Positions 1 through 8,930 are shown, counted from the stretch's first letter. The stretch is 64,000 nucleotides of DNA from an uncultured bacterium (GCA_946188155.1 CAMHUC010000009.1:20905-84904), one strand, 5' to 3'. The notes: generated by a model from the letters alone, not told the origin. Translations and numbers: made by a program.

Positions 1-23
1 TATCAATAGCAGACTGGCTTTCT

Positions 24-1733
24 TCATCTCCTTACGATCTTCTTGCCATTCACGATATAGATGCCTTTAGGCAACTGCTCCAAAGGCGCGTCCAGACTGC
101 TGCCCGACAACGAATACACGCCCTTGGCCGCGCCGGTGCGCCGGGCAGTACGGATGCCGTCGGCCTGACCGTTGCGCAGCGTGAACGACACCGTGCCGTC
201 GGCATGCTGCGTGATGTCGGTGATGCTCTTCGAGAGGAAGCGCGAGCCGTTGGCATCGGTATCGTACATCTGCGTCGAGGGTGCCGACGTAGCGTTCAGC
301 GTACGGTTCACGAAACTGGTGGAGTCCGTCTGCCAGGGATAGGCCGCCGTGCTCATCAGAGTACTGTTCATCCAGCCATTGTTATAGTATTGGCTCTTTC
401 TGCCGTGGCGCGCCACATGCAAAGTCCGCCAGTCATCAAAGTCCATGTTGTCGGCTGCCACAATACTATAATAGGGTTTGCCGCTGACGTTGTTCACAAT
501 GTTGCCCACCCATCGGCCACGGTCGAACTTCACGTGGTAGATGAGCAGTCCGCGCCCGGGCAGTCCCAGGTCCCAGCCACTCCACTGCCGGTTCTCCAGC
601 AGCAGGAACTCACTGTCGGTATGACGAATTAGGAATACCATGCCCCCTTCTGCCAGGGGCTTCAGGTTGCTGATGACGGTGTCGCCCGTCAGTTCCTCAG
701 GCTCGAGCCAACCCATGATCATCTTCTCCAGCGGGGAGTAGTTGGGTGGACACCAGCCACGGTTGGTGGACGGCCCTCCGTCCATCAGGTCCCACTCGTC
801 GGCCACCGAGAACGGCAGGTCGTCTGACGAACCTGTCGGATAGATGTCGGGCAATGCCATGGAAGCAGAACCCGTCGGACTCAAGGCATGGCTGAGTTCG
901 TGACAGATGGTGCCTATGCCGCAGGAGGTGTCGTTCGTCCACAGCTCGCCACTGGCAGAATAGGCTGAGACGCGGTAGCCGTCAGGAGTGGTGACGCTGC
1001 CGAACGTCCAGGTATTGGGCCACAGATACCCCTCATCAGCGACAGCCGTCTGATTGCCGGCATAGCCTGCATATACGAATACCACCTGGTTCACGCGCTT
1101 GTTGCCGTTCCAGTCATATGGTGAAAAGTCCACGTCGGGGTTCTCGGCCATCATCAGCCGCATGGCCTCCTGAAATATAGAGGGGCCGTGGTCCTTTTTC
1201 GCCGACGACCTGACACTGGAACTCACCTTAAAGGGTCCGTAGACGTCGAACTGCAGGTTCAGCAGCCCCTGCGACTGGTCGCGGAAATAGTCGGCCACGC
1301 AGCCTGCTCCCAGCCGCTGGTTGTAGCCCGGCTCATTGAACATCGCGTCGTAGGTGCCCCGGGGATCCTCGCAGCTGAAGCTGCAGTCGGCAAACTCCAC
1401 CAGCACCACCAGCTGTCGGTATACGCGCATAGCATTCCAGCCGGCATCGCAATAGCCGATGTCGGAAATACCTGAAATGCTACGTGTGGGAAAAACCTCT
1501 GGGACATCATCCGTCACCGGTATGGTAATCGGATGAAAGAAGCCCAAACTGTCACGGGAGAAAACATGCCCAGCCAAATCCCGATAACAGTGGAAATGCG
1601 CATTGCCCCAGAGTGTCAATGTAAATATCGTGCCGTCTGGTTGTACATAGTCCTTGAATTCTATCTTGGCCCGCGAAGCGGAGACCGCGAGTGTCATGGT
1701 GCATAGCACCAGCAGCACCATCATGCGCCGCAT
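24..1733 (-). CDS. Secreted M6-family (immune inhibitor A-like) metalloprotease
   Basis: Zinc endopeptidase of the M6 type, predicted to be exported. The N-terminus is a hydrophobic signal peptide (MRRMMVLLVLCTMTLAVSAS). The metal site is visible as HELSHAL near residues 278-284, followed about 14 residues later by PDIYP, the Asp-containing third-ligand region typical of M6 enzymes. A Y-F-R-D-Q-S-Q-G-L block about 130 residues earlier fits the family. The C-terminus ends in a short beta-rich tail with KGIYIVNGKK, resembling the sorting tails of Bacteroidetes surface proteins and matching the tail of the BspA-like protein at 27 kb. An in-frame GTG lies 18 bases further upstream (1751), but the ATG at 1733 gives a more usual leader behind the promoter at 1772-1803. 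It is monocistronic here. Substrate is unknown. Confidence 0.85.
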   Translation of the reverse strand: MRRMMVLLVLCTMTLAVSASRAKIEFKDYVQPDGTIFTLTLWGNAHFHCYRDLAGHVFSRDSLGFFHPITIPVTDDVPEVFPTRSISGISDIGYCDAGWNAMRVYRQLVVLVEFADCSFSCEDPRGTYDAMFNEPGYNQRLGAGCVADYFRDQSQGLLNLQFDVYGPFKVSSSVRSSAKKDHGPSIFQEAMRLMMAENPDVDFSPYDWNGNKRVNQVVFVYAGYAGNQTAVADEGYLWPNTWTFGSVTTPDGYRVSAYSASGELWTNDTSCGIGTICHELSHALSPTGSASMALPDIYPTGSSDDLPFSVADEWDLMDGGPSTNRGWCPPNYSPLEKMIMGWLEPEELTGDTVISNLKPLAEGGMVFLIRHTDSEFLLLENRQWSGWDLGLPGRGLLIYHVKFDRGRWVGNIVNNVSGKPYYSIVAADNMDFDDWRTLHVARHGRKSQYYNNGWMNSTLMSTAAYPWQTDSTSFVNRTLNATSAPSTQMYDTDANGSRFLSKSITDITQHADGTVSFTLRNGQADGIRTARRTGAAKGVYSLSGSSLDAPLEQLPKGIYIVNGKKIVRR

Positions 1734-1771
1734 ATTTCGTCGTACGTTCACTGTCTGTCAATTTCTTGATG

Positions 1772-1803
1772 CAAATATACGACTTTTCCTCCTAATTTCC
1801 AAA
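1772..1803 (-). promoter_or_regulatory. Bacteroidetes-type promoter of the M6 protease
   Basis: On the minus strand TATATTTG (1779-1772) is the -7 element and TTTG (1803-1800) the -33 element, 20 bases apart. This is the spacing expected for the Bacteroidetes primary sigma factor. Transcription would start near 1765. Confidence 0.7.
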
Positions 1804-2032
1804 TATTTAACCTATTTTACGATAATGCCCGGCACAACGGTACTGTTCACGCAGGTATTTGCGCCAAACATGCTCGAAATTGTCACAGGCGAACTGGGAT
1901 GTGTCATGGCTGTTTCCGAGAACGAGATACCCGTTGTTTGCCTGCGTGTCGTGGATACCGTGCCTTTTCCTAATTTCACTTGACAGATGGCGCTGCAAAT
2001 ATAGTGAAAATATCATTACCATGCACCTGTTA
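1804..2032. other. Intergenic stretch without a supported gene
   Basis: No reading frame here resembles a known protein. A TATATTTG box on the minus strand (2003-1996) could be an orphan promoter. The minus frame through 1807-2070 is open, but its composition and lack of motifs do not justify a gene call. Confidence 0.4.
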
Positions 2033-2227
2033 TCAGTCTTTTTTCCAAAGATTCTTGCCAGGATCCTCACCGCTATACACGTCCATCGGTTTCTTGTTGC
2101 CTATACTCATGTGCGGTCGTACGTTGTTGTAGAAGCCTATCTCACGCCCGATCTCCCGCAGGGCTTCCTCATAGTCCCTGAACATGGCCAGATGACATAT
2201 CCACTCGTCTTTGAGGATGCCATTCAT
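2033..2227 (-). pseudogene. IS3-family transposase (OrfB) C-terminal remnant
   Basis: The last 64 codons of an IS3-type DDE transposase. The peptide begins NGILKDEW, which in intact OrfB proteins follows the catalytic Glu region, and contains FYNNVRPHMSIG..KKPMDVY, the usual C-terminal signature of rve-type IS3 transposases. The rest of the transposase, OrfA and both element ends are missing. The upstream edge of the remnant coincides exactly with the first copy of a 27-bp direct repeat (2227-2253), so the truncation point is also the edge of the neighbouring ATPase unit. The remnant cannot be functional. Confidence 0.75.
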
Positions 2228-2253
2228 CTAAGGAGCAGAGGAGAGAAGGAGTT
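2227..2253. repeat. 27-bp direct repeat, left copy
   Basis: A purine-rich 27-mer beginning TCTAAGGAGCAGAGG is identical to 4006-4032. The two copies bracket the ATPase gene, its promoter and a 25-bp tandem repeat. Confidence 0.85.
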
Positions 2254-2269
2254 TTATTGTTACACAATA

Positions 2270-3883
2270 TCACATACCCCAGACCATGATGCGGCGGCCC
2301 TGAGCGTCGTAGGGCCGGTGCCAGATACGTTCGTCCCAAGACAGCTGCTGTGTGCGGTCGAAGATGATGAGGTGTCCCTCGTCAACGCTGCCTACGATGT
2401 CCATATATTCGGCAGTTTGCTGAAGTCCTCTATCGATGACCTTGTCCAGGTCGCCCCGTTTGATTTTCAGTTCGAGCACCACGCGCTGCACGGGCCCGCC
2501 ATAATGGTCAGTGAGCGGTTTGCGGATGAGCAGGTCGGTACGCTTGCGGCCCAGGCCGTACTCACGGTCGATGTAGCCGCCACCGTTGACGATACGCTGC
2601 AGGAAGCACTGCAGTAGCAGCTGGGGCCCGGCCTCGGCATAGTCGAAGCGTCCTATCCATGCGTCGGCATTCTGTCGGAAGAACTGCTGGAAGTCGGTCA
2701 GCAGCTTCTCCACGTTGATGCTGTGGTCGGCGTTCTCGTACCACTGCGGTTCCTGGGTGAGTCCATTCTGGGTGCTCCACGTCAACTCGCGTGGTATTAT
2801 CTCTCGGTAGATGCCGTTGGCAATACGCCGGGGCTTTCCCTTTTCCCAGGTGATAAGCCCCATGTCCTTCACATACTGGATATCGTCGGTAGGAATCTGA
2901 TTTTCGTCAGCCTCCTCACTGTCAGCCAGCATCGGTTCGATGACCCTTCTTACCCTCGGCTCCATGAGCTTGTCGATGAGGATGTCGATGTGGGTGTCAC
3001 GGCGGTAGATGATGTTCTCGATGGCGCGGTCGATCATCTCGGGGATGATGCGTACGGAGCGGTCACGGTTCTCACGCATGTTCCACGTCACCTCGCGCCC
3101 CAGCGCATTCACCAGCCAGGGCTGTCCCTCGGTGGCCTGCCACACCATGGGGAAGCAGGTCTCGTCGAACACCTGCCCCGTCTCCCGTGTGTGCTGCATA
3201 TAGAGTTCGTGGATCTCCTCGCGTGAGAAATTGCCCAGGCGTAGCGACGTAGCCTTGATGTTGAATGCCGAGCCGCCGGTGACGATGTCCTGGTTGGAGA
3301 GCACGATACGGTAGTCGCGCACGTCGCGCACCCCACAGAGGATGATGGTCTGGGGGAAGGAGGCGGGGCGGTCAGTGTAGCCGGAGCGTATCTGTCGGAG
3401 CACGGCCACCAGCGAGTCGCCCACCAGTGCGTCGATCTCGTCGATGATGAGCACGATAGGCTTAGGCAGTTCCTCGGAGAGGCGTCGCAGGTATGTGGCC
3501 AGCATAGAGTCCTTGCCCACCTGTCGCACCTCGTCGCGTATACGCAGTGGCAGGTCGCTCCTGTTGAGCACGCCCCTGAATTGTTCGGCCAGCGTGTCGC
3601 AGGTGGACTTGATGACACTCTCAGAGTCGTTGCGCGAGGCTTGTCCTCCCTCCACATTGGCATAGACGGCAATGTAGCGGCCCTCGCGGTTCAGGTAGTC
3701 GCGAAGGGCGAGCATACAGGAGGTCTTGCCCGTCTGTCGGGGTGCGTGCATCACGAAGTAGCGCTGCTGGCGTATCAGCATCAGGACCTCATCCAGGTCG
3801 AACCGGCTCAGCGGGTCGATGGTATAGCAGTCGGGTATCTGCGGCCCTGCGGTATTGAAGAACTTTTCCATGTTGGCTGTCAT
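2270..3883 (-). CDS. AAA-type ATPase with C-terminal PD-(D/E)XK-like domain
   Basis: A 537-residue protein of the Bacteroidales AAA_35/AAA-ATPase-like group. The N-terminus holds a Walker A motif (APRQTGKTS, residues 47-55) and a Walker B motif (IVLIIDEID, near 142-150). A winged-helix-like middle follows. Near the C-terminus R-T-D-L-L-I is followed about 30 residues later by VLELKIKRGD, the D...ExK arrangement of PD-(D/E)XK nuclease folds. Proteins of this class are common and often multicopy in Prevotella; their function is not established, and a mobile or defence-linked role is only inferred. The gene stands alone between 27-bp direct repeats, next to an IS3 remnant. The start ATG at 3883 fits the promoter at 3900-3930. 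Confidence 0.75.
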   Translation of the reverse strand: MTANMEKFFNTAGPQIPDCYTIDPLSRFDLDEVLMLIRQQRYFVMHAPRQTGKTSCMLALRDYLNREGRYIAVYANVEGGQASRNDSESVIKSTCDTLAEQFRGVLNRSDLPLRIRDEVRQVGKDSMLATYLRRLSEELPKPIVLIIDEIDALVGDSLVAVLRQIRSGYTDRPASFPQTIILCGVRDVRDYRIVLSNQDIVTGGSAFNIKATSLRLGNFSREEIHELYMQHTRETGQVFDETCFPMVWQATEGQPWLVNALGREVTWNMRENRDRSVRIIPEMIDRAIENIIYRRDTHIDILIDKLMEPRVRRVIEPMLADSEEADENQIPTDDIQYVKDMGLITWEKGKPRRIANGIYREIIPRELTWSTQNGLTQEPQWYENADHSINVEKLLTDFQQFFRQNADAWIGRFDYAEAGPQLLLQCFLQRIVNGGGYIDREYGLGRKRTDLLIRKPLTDHYGGPVQRVVLELKIKRGDLDKVIDRGLQQTAEYMDIVGSVDEGHLIIFDRTQQLSWDERIWHRPYDAQGRRIMVWGM

Positions 3884-3899
3884 TTCAGAGTTAGCGGTG

Positions 3900-3930
3900 C
3901 AAAGATACGAAGTTATTCTGAGACGGCAAA
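3900..3930 (-). promoter_or_regulatory. Promoter of the AAA ATPase gene
   Basis: Minus-strand TATCTTTG (3907-3900) with TTTG (3930-3927) 19 bases upstream. The -33 element abuts the tandem repeat at 3931-3980, so that repeat occupies the place of an activator or operator site. Confidence 0.65.
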
Positions 3931-3980
3931 ATTTTGGGGGACATAAATCTGGATAATTTTGGGGGACATAAATCTGGATA
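3931..3980. repeat. Perfect 25-bp tandem duplication upstream of the ATPase promoter
   Basis: Two identical 25-bp units (3931-3955 and 3956-3980), each containing TTTTGGGGGACATAAATCTG, in head-to-tail array directly upstream of the -33 element. The position suggests a regulator binding site or a recognition site for the encoded protein; nothing further is visible. Confidence 0.85.
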
Positions 3981-4005
3981 AAATCTAAATTAAAATCTTT
4001 ATTTG

Positions 4006-4032
4006 TCTAAGGAGCAGAGGAGAGAAGGAGTT
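4006..4032. repeat. 27-bp direct repeat, right copy
   Basis: Identical to 2227-2253. The sequence after both copies stays loosely similar (a short gap, then TTGTTA), which suggests a slightly longer original duplication. Confidence 0.85.
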
Positions 4033-4085
4033 ACTTGTTATAGTATAAAAAAATGTACGCGCGAGATGTGTTTTTACGGAAAGAA

Positions 4086-4126
4086 GAGAGAGTGGGGTCG
4101 GCCCCAGGGGGCATACTCACTCTCTC
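4086..4126 (-). terminator. Nested hairpin downstream of mutB
   Basis: GAGAGAGTG (4086-4094) pairs with CACTCTCTC (4118-4126), and GGGGTCGGCCCC (4094-4105) can fold inside. It lies about 200 bases past mutB in the direction of transcription. The U tract is weak, so termination is plausible but not certain. The rest of 3981-4321 shows no gene. Confidence 0.35.
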
Positions 4127-4321
4127 ATTCATAGTGTTTACAAGCTAAACTTGAACAGTCCGGACTTTCATTTCTTCATACGCATTTCAGTTTTTTAATG
4201 GGTCCAACATGTTAACACTCGCTTCTTATAGTTCACGGTGCAAAGGTCGCACTTTTCGCGTGAATATGCAAAGGAGTATCCCTAAAATGCGCGGGGGAAA
4301 TTCCTATGGCCGGAGGGGAAA

Positions 4322-6487
4322 TCACTCCTTGTCGAGGAGAATCTTCATCATCTCTACGGCCGCCTTGGCGACGGAGGTGCCTGGGCCGAAGATGGCAGCG
4401 ACGCCCGCCTTGTAAAGGAAGTCGTAGTCCTGGGCGGGTATGACACCTCCGGCTATGACCATGATATCCTCGCGTCCCAGCTTCTTGAGTTCCTCGATGA
4501 GCTGGGGGATGAGCGTCTTGTGACCAGCGGCGAGCGACGATGCTCCCACGCAGTGTACATCGTTCTCGACAGCCTCACGGGCAGCCTCGGCGGGTGTCTG
4601 GAACAGCGGTCCCATATCCACGTCGAAGCCACAGTCTGCGTAGCCTGTAGCCACCACCTTAGCACCACGGTCGTGACCGTCCTGCCCCATCTTAGCGATG
4701 AAGATACGCGGGCGGCGACCCTCCTTCTCTGCGAACTCGTCGGTCAGCTTGCAAGCCAACTCGAAGTCCTTATCATTCTTTGACTCTGAACTGTACACGC
4801 CTGAAATTGTTCTGATAACTGCTTTATAACGGCCCACAATCTCCTCGCAGGCATCCGAGATCTCACCGAGGGTGCAACGCAGCTGTGCAGCCTTGACGGC
4901 CAGGTCGAGCAGGTTGTGCTCCGACTTGCGGCCCTCCTGGAAGTCGCGCACACAGTCGGTGATGGCCTTGAGGGCAGCCTGGCAGGCAGCCTCGTCGCGT
5001 GTGGCACGCACCTGCCTGAGGCTCTCCTCCTGCTGCTTGCGCACGGCGGTATTGTCCACCTCAAGGATGTCGATGGGATCTTCATGGTCGAGACGGTACT
5101 TGTTGGTACCGACGATGGTCTGCACGCCGCTGTCGATACGGGCCTGCGTCCGGGCGGCAGCCTCCTCGATACGCATCTTCGGCAGACCGGTCTCGATGGC
5201 CTTGGCCATACCACCGAGCTTCTCGATCTCCTGGATGTGCTCCCAGGCCTTATGAACCAGCTCGTTGGTGAGCGTCTCCACATAGTAGGAGCCAGCCCAG
5301 GGGTCGATCTGCTTGCAGACCTTCGTCTCGTTCTGGATGTAGATCTGCGTGTTGCGGGCGATACGGGCCGAGAAGTCCGTAGGCAGGGCGATGGCCTCGT
5401 CGAGGGCGTTGGTGTGCAGCGACTGGGTGTGACCTAAGACGGCAGCCATAGCCTCGATGCAGGTGCGGCCCACGTTGTTGAAGGGATCCTGCTCGGTAAG
5501 GCTCCAGCCGGAGGTCTGCGAGTGGGTACGCAGGGCCAGCGACTTGGGGTTCTTGGCGCCGAACGACTTTACGATCTTGGCCCAGAGCAGGCGGCCTGCG
5601 CGCATCTTGGCAATCTCCATGAAGTGGTTCATGCCGATGGCCCAGAAGAACGAGAGGCGCGGGGCGAAGGCATCCACGTCGATGCCGGCATTGACACCCG
5701 TGCGGAGGTAGTCCATACCGTCGGCCAGCGTGTAGGCCAGTTCGATGTCGGCCGTAGCACCGGCCTCCTGCATGTGATAGCCCGAGATGGAGATGCTATT
5801 AAACTTCGGCATCTTCTGCGAGGTGTACTCGAAGATGTCGGCGATGATCTTCATCGAGAATGCGGGGGGATAGATATAGGTGTTGCGCACCATGAACTCC
5901 TTGAGGATATCGTTCTGGATGGTACCGGCCATCTCCTCCAGTTGGGCACCCTGCTCCAGACCGGCCACGATATAGAAGGCCAGGATGGGCAGCACGGCCC
6001 CGTTCATGGTCATCGAGACCGACATCTTGTTCAAGGGGATACCCGAGAAGAGCACCTTCATGTTCTCCTCATTGCAGATGCTCACGCCGGCCTTACCCAC
6101 GTCGCCCACCACGCGGGCGTTGTCGGGGTCGTAGCCACGGTGCGTGGGCAGGTCGAAGGCCACGGAGAGGCCCTTCTGGCCCGAGGCCAGGTTACGGCGA
6201 TAGAAGGCGTTCGACTCCTCAGCCGTAGAGAATCCGGCATACTGACGGATAGTCCACGGACGGAAGGGATACATCATCGAATACGGACCGCGGAGATAGG
6301 GCGGAATACCGGCCGTGAAGTCGAGGTGCTCCATGCCCTCCAGGTCCTCTTTGGTATAAACGGGACGAACATCGATATGCTCTGGCGTGTGCCAGTTCTC
6401 TACAATACCATTGTCTTTAATCCACTTGGCTCCATCTTGGGGATGAATGCCAGCGTAGATATCTATTTTACTAAAATCTTTTCTCAT
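4322..6487 (-). CDS. mutB: Methylmalonyl-CoA mutase large (catalytic) subunit
   Basis: Adenosylcobalamin-dependent enzyme that interconverts succinyl-CoA and (R)-methylmalonyl-CoA, the key step of succinate-to-propionate metabolism in Bacteroidales. The protein of 721 residues has the full family length: a TIM-barrel substrate domain ([28 protein letters not shown]) and a C-terminal B12-binding domain with DGHDRG near residues 603-608 (the DxHxxG lower-ligand motif, intact His), then GASSLAAGH and VIAGGVIP. I chose the ATG at 6487 ([11 protein letters not shown]); the 13 codons upstream of it are read through junction sequence and the inverted repeat. The partner mutA lies upstream in the same direction, but a GxxExxY gene separates the two, so co-transcription must cross that cassette. 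Confidence 0.95.
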   Translation of the reverse strand: MRKDFSKIDIYAGIHPQDGAKWIKDNGIVENWHTPEHIDVRPVYTKEDLEGMEHLDFTAGIPPYLRGPYSMMYPFRPWTIRQYAGFSTAEESNAFYRRNLASGQKGLSVAFDLPTHRGYDPDNARVVGDVGKAGVSICNEENMKVLFSGIPLNKMSVSMTMNGAVLPILAFYIVAGLEQGAQLEEMAGTIQNDILKEFMVRNTYIYPPAFSMKIIADIFEYTSQKMPKFNSISISGYHMQEAGATADIELAYTLADGMDYLRTGVNAGIDVDAFAPRLSFFWAIGMNHFMEIAKMRAGRLLWAKIVKSFGAKNPKSLALRTHSQTSGWSLTEQDPFNNVGRTCIEAMAAVLGHTQSLHTNALDEAIALPTDFSARIARNTQIYIQNETKVCKQIDPWAGSYYVETLTNELVHKAWEHIQEIEKLGGMAKAIETGLPKMRIEEAAARTQARIDSGVQTIVGTNKYRLDHEDPIDILEVDNTAVRKQQEESLRQVRATRDEAACQAALKAITDCVRDFQEGRKSEHNLLDLAVKAAQLRCTLGEISDACEEIVGRYKAVIRTISGVYSSESKNDKDFELACKLTDEFAEKEGRRPRIFIAKMGQDGHDRGAKVVATGYADCGFDVDMGPLFQTPAEAAREAVENDVHCVGASSLAAGHKTLIPQLIEELKKLGREDIMVIAGGVIPAQDYDFLYKAGVAAIFGPGTSVAKAAVEMMKILLDKE

Positions 6488-6501
6488 CGGTGTTATTTTT
6501 A

Positions 6502-6530
6502 ATGGAACACAAAGACACAAAGACACAAAG
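6502..6530. repeat. Left 29-bp inverted repeat of GxxExxY cassette
   Basis: Begins ATGGAACACAAAGACACAAA and contains tandem ACACAAAG units. It is the exact reverse complement of 6968-6996. It lies just past the stop codon of the GxxExxY gene and 14 bases upstream of the mutB start. Confidence 0.9.
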
Positions 6531-6534
6531 TTTT

Positions 6535-6996
6535 TTAGGCTCTGATAGGTTTTATGCCAGTGTATTCAATTTTACCATTTATTTTTCTCTTTATTCCTTC
6601 TTTAAGAACTGGAACATTAAAGTTTATGAGCAGCCCCATATGCGTATCTGTTAATTTCATATAAGTCACCAACTGTACTTCGTGTAAGGGTTTGATAAGT
6701 TCTACGGCTTTCAATTCCAGAATAAACACGTTATCTACTAACATATCAATCCGGAAAACTTTTCCAGTATCCTTACCTTTATAAATTAAGGGGAAATCGA
6801 CCTGAGTCTTTACATCCAATCCCTGTGACTCTAATTCTACCCGAAGACATTCCTCATAAACAGATTTCAAAAGACCAGGACCCAATTCCCGATGCACCTC
6901 AATAGCAGCACCAATAATGGTATTGCTCAGGGCTTGCAATCGGTTATATTCCTCCAACGGAATAAAACTTTGTGTCTTTGTGTCTTTGTGTTCCAT
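6535..6996 (-). CDS. GxxExxY family protein (PD-(D/E)XK-like)
   Basis: A 153-residue member of the GxxExxY family, small proteins with a restriction-endonuclease-like core. Visible features: [20 protein letters not shown], then [18 protein letters not shown], which supplies the D...ELK catalytic-type motif, and the conserved [10 protein letters not shown] and GLLINFN segments. The family signature is changed: the position usually Glu in GLLESVY is Lys here. Function of the family is not established. The gene interrupts the mutAB operon, and its first codons (MEHKDTKTQ) are encoded by the right inverted repeat itself, so repeat and gene form one 495-bp unit (6502-6996). Confidence 0.85.
   Translation of the reverse strand: MEHKDTKTQSFIPLEEYNRLQALSNTIIGAAIEVHRELGPGLLKSVYEECLRVELESQGLDVKTQVDFPLIYKGKDTGKVFRIDMLVDNVFILELKAVELIKPLHEVQLVTYMKLTDTHMGLLINFNVPVLKEGIKRKINGKIEYTGIKPIRA
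6968..6996. repeat. Right 29-bp inverted repeat of GxxExxY cassette
   Basis: Exact reverse complement of 6502-6530. It contains the start codon and first nine to ten codons of the GxxExxY gene. Confidence 0.9.
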
Positions 6997-7004
6997 AAAT
7001 AAAA

Positions 7005-8864
7005 TTATATACCTAACTTAGCATTATATTCCTTGAGGGTTTCGAGCACATTGCAGCGCACGTGGATGAAGTTCTCGATGCCGGCGGCCTTGAGGTCGTC
7101 CATGCAGGCGGGGGCACCGGCCACGACGAACATGGCACGGCCGTCGAGATAGTTGAAGGCGGGGATGGCATACTCAGCATACTCATCGTCGCTGGAGCAG
7201 ATGACCACGATGTCGGCCTTAGCCTCGAGGGCAGCGTCGACACCCTCCTCGACAGTCTTGAAGCCGAGGTTGTCGATGACCTTGTAGCCGGCGCAGGCGA
7301 GGAAGTTGCAGGAGAACTGTGCACGGGCCTGGCGCATGGCGAGGTTGCCGATGGTGAGCATGAAGGCCGTGGGCACGCGAGTTTCCTCGGTGTGGATGCG
7401 AAGGTCCTCGAAGTCGGCGGCCAGGCGGGTGGTCTCGAGTTTCTTGAAGGGGGCCTCGCAGGCTTGAGCTGCGGAATTACCGCAGCATACTGGACGGCAT
7501 GCAGGGCGCTTGCCCTCGCTGCGCTCGGTGAAGTTGGGGAACTGGTTGGTGCCGAGGATGAACTCCTTGCGCTTGGCGGCATCGCCGTGGCGCTTCACAT
7601 TCGTAGCGTTGATGTCGTCCTGCACGACGCCCTTCTTGACAGCCTCGAGGAAGCCACCCTCGTCCTCGATCCTGAGGAAGATTTTCCAGGCCTCCTGGGC
7701 CAGTGCGTCCGTCAGGTGCTCGATGTAATAGCTGCCGGCGGAGGGGTCGACGATACGGTCGAAGTGGCTCTCCTCCTTGATGAGGAGCTGCTGGTTGCGG
7801 GCGATGCGCTCAGAGAAGTCGGTAGCCTTCTCGTAGGGAGCGTCGAACGGTGTTACCACCATGGAGTGTACGCCACCGAGGGCGGCCGACATGGCCTCCG
7901 TCTGGGAGCGGAGCAGGTTGACGTAGGAATCAAACAGTGTCTGATTATACGTAGACGTGGTGGCGTTGATACACATCTTGCACGAGTTGTCGTCCTTCGG
8001 CTCATACTGCTTGACGATCTGCGCCCACAGCAGGCGTGCGGCCCGGAACTTGGCAATCTCCATGAAGTAGTTTTCGGAGACACCCATGTAGAACTTCATC
8101 TGCCGGGCAGCGATGTCGGCATCGATACCGGCATCGACGAGCTGCTGTAGGTATTCGTTACCCCAGCTGAGGGCGTAGCCAAGTTCCTGCACGATGTAGG
8201 CCCCGGCATTGTTGAGCGTCTCGGTGTGGACGGTCATCACGTGAGCCTTGGGGTAGTCCTTCAGCAGTTCCACGATCTTCGGTCCGTCGGCCAGACGGGC
8301 AGTCACATCCTTTCCCTTGGTGAGCATATTCTCGATGGGGTCGAAGCCCACGGTGAAGGAGAGTTTCTCCTTGTCGAAGCCTTTCTTGGTGAAATAGTCG
8401 TCAACAATCTCAGCCAGCTTCAGCGCGTGACAGGGGCAAGTGCGGAAGTTCAGGTCAACGATCTCGCAGTAGATGCCCTCGAGCAGTGCCTCGATGTCCT
8501 CTGGTGTCACCAGGTCCTTAGGGATGCGGAATCCGAGGGAGTCGATGCCCTTGTTGAGGATGCCGAGTGCCTTGGCATTCGCCTCCTTGGGGTCGCTGAC
8601 GGCGATATTCTGCCGTACGTACCACTCATTGGAATCCTTTTTGTTACCACGCACGAAGGGGAACTCCCCAGGCAGTGCGTCGGGAGTTTTGAGGTCCTTG
8701 AGGTCCTCACGACGGTAGAAGGGCTGCACGTTGAAGCCCTCATTGGTTCTCCATACCAACCGTTTCTGGAAATCAGCCCCTTTGAGGTCTACCTCGATCT
8801 TGTCGAGCCACTCCTGGGTGGTTGGTGCCTGAAACTCGGTAAAGAGTTTCTCTTTGTTTGCCAT
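7005..8864 (-). CDS. mutA: Methylmalonyl-CoA mutase small subunit
   Basis: Non-catalytic partner of MutB in the heterodimeric mutase. At 619 residues it has the normal length. Family blocks are clear: TPEDIEALLEG, the MTVHTETLNNAGA segment, ENYFMEIAKFRAARLLW and DPSAGSYYIEHLT. The C-terminal flavodoxin-like domain lacks the DxHxxG cobalamin motif, as is normal for the small subunit. Odd feature: residues about 444-470 form a Cys-rich, basic segment (KRPACRPVCCGNSAAQAC) in the linker between the two domains, encoded by two perfect hairpins at 7469-7516, and it looks like an in-frame palindromic insertion. MutA is first in the operon, with a promoter at 8923-8930. Confidence 0.93.
   Translation of the reverse strand: MANKEKLFTEFQAPTTQEWLDKIEVDLKGADFQKRLVWRTNEGFNVQPFYRREDLKDLKTPDALPGEFPFVRGNKKDSNEWYVRQNIAVSDPKEANAKALGILNKGIDSLGFRIPKDLVTPEDIEALLEGIYCEIVDLNFRTCPCHALKLAEIVDDYFTKKGFDKEKLSFTVGFDPIENMLTKGKDVTARLADGPKIVELLKDYPKAHVMTVHTETLNNAGAYIVQELGYALSWGNEYLQQLVDAGIDADIAARQMKFYMGVSENYFMEIAKFRAARLLWAQIVKQYEPKDDNSCKMCINATTSTYNQTLFDSYVNLLRSQTEAMSAALGGVHSMVVTPFDAPYEKATDFSERIARNQQLLIKEESHFDRIVDPSAGSYYIEHLTDALAQEAWKIFLRIEDEGGFLEAVKKGVVQDDINATNVKRHGDAAKRKEFILGTNQFPNFTERSEGKRPACRPVCCGNSAAQACEAPFKKLETTRLAADFEDLRIHTEETRVPTAFMLTIGNLAMRQARAQFSCNFLACAGYKVIDNLGFKTVEEGVDAALEAKADIVVICSSDDEYAEYAIPAFNYLDGRAMFVVAGAPACMDDLKAAGIENFIHVRCNVLETLKEYNAKLGI
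7469..7516. repeat. Paired hairpins inside mutA
   Basis: CTGCGG-AATTA-CCGCAG (7469-7485) and AGGGC-GCTT-GCCCT (7503-7516), with the palindrome GCATGC between them. They lie in frame in the linker of MutA and encode the unusual Cys-rich peptide. Confidence 0.65.
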
Positions 8865-8922
8865 AGATAAATACGTTTAATTATTATATAAGAGTTGTTC
8901 CGAAACTTGCTAAACGGGCTAC

Positions 8923-8930
8923 AAAGATAC
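8923..8930 (-). promoter_or_regulatory. -7 element upstream of mutA
   Basis: TATCTTTG on the minus strand, about 60 bases upstream of the mutA start. No clear -33 TTTG is seen at the right distance. Confidence 0.5.

Noticed and set aside
1807..2070. 87-codon minus-strand gene next to the IS3 remnant
   Set aside because: Only a promoter-like box supports it; the product shows no family pattern and its upstream part overlaps the transposase remnant in another frame.
5522..6502. 326-codon open frame antisense to mutB
   Set aside because: It is the mirror of a strongly conserved catalytic gene, rich in His, Val and Gly as expected for antisense frames of GC-rich DNA, with no motif or promoter.
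7062..8150. 362-codon open frame antisense to mutA
   Set aside because: Shadow frame; the sense strand carries clear mutase motifs and the antisense product has no recognisable domain.
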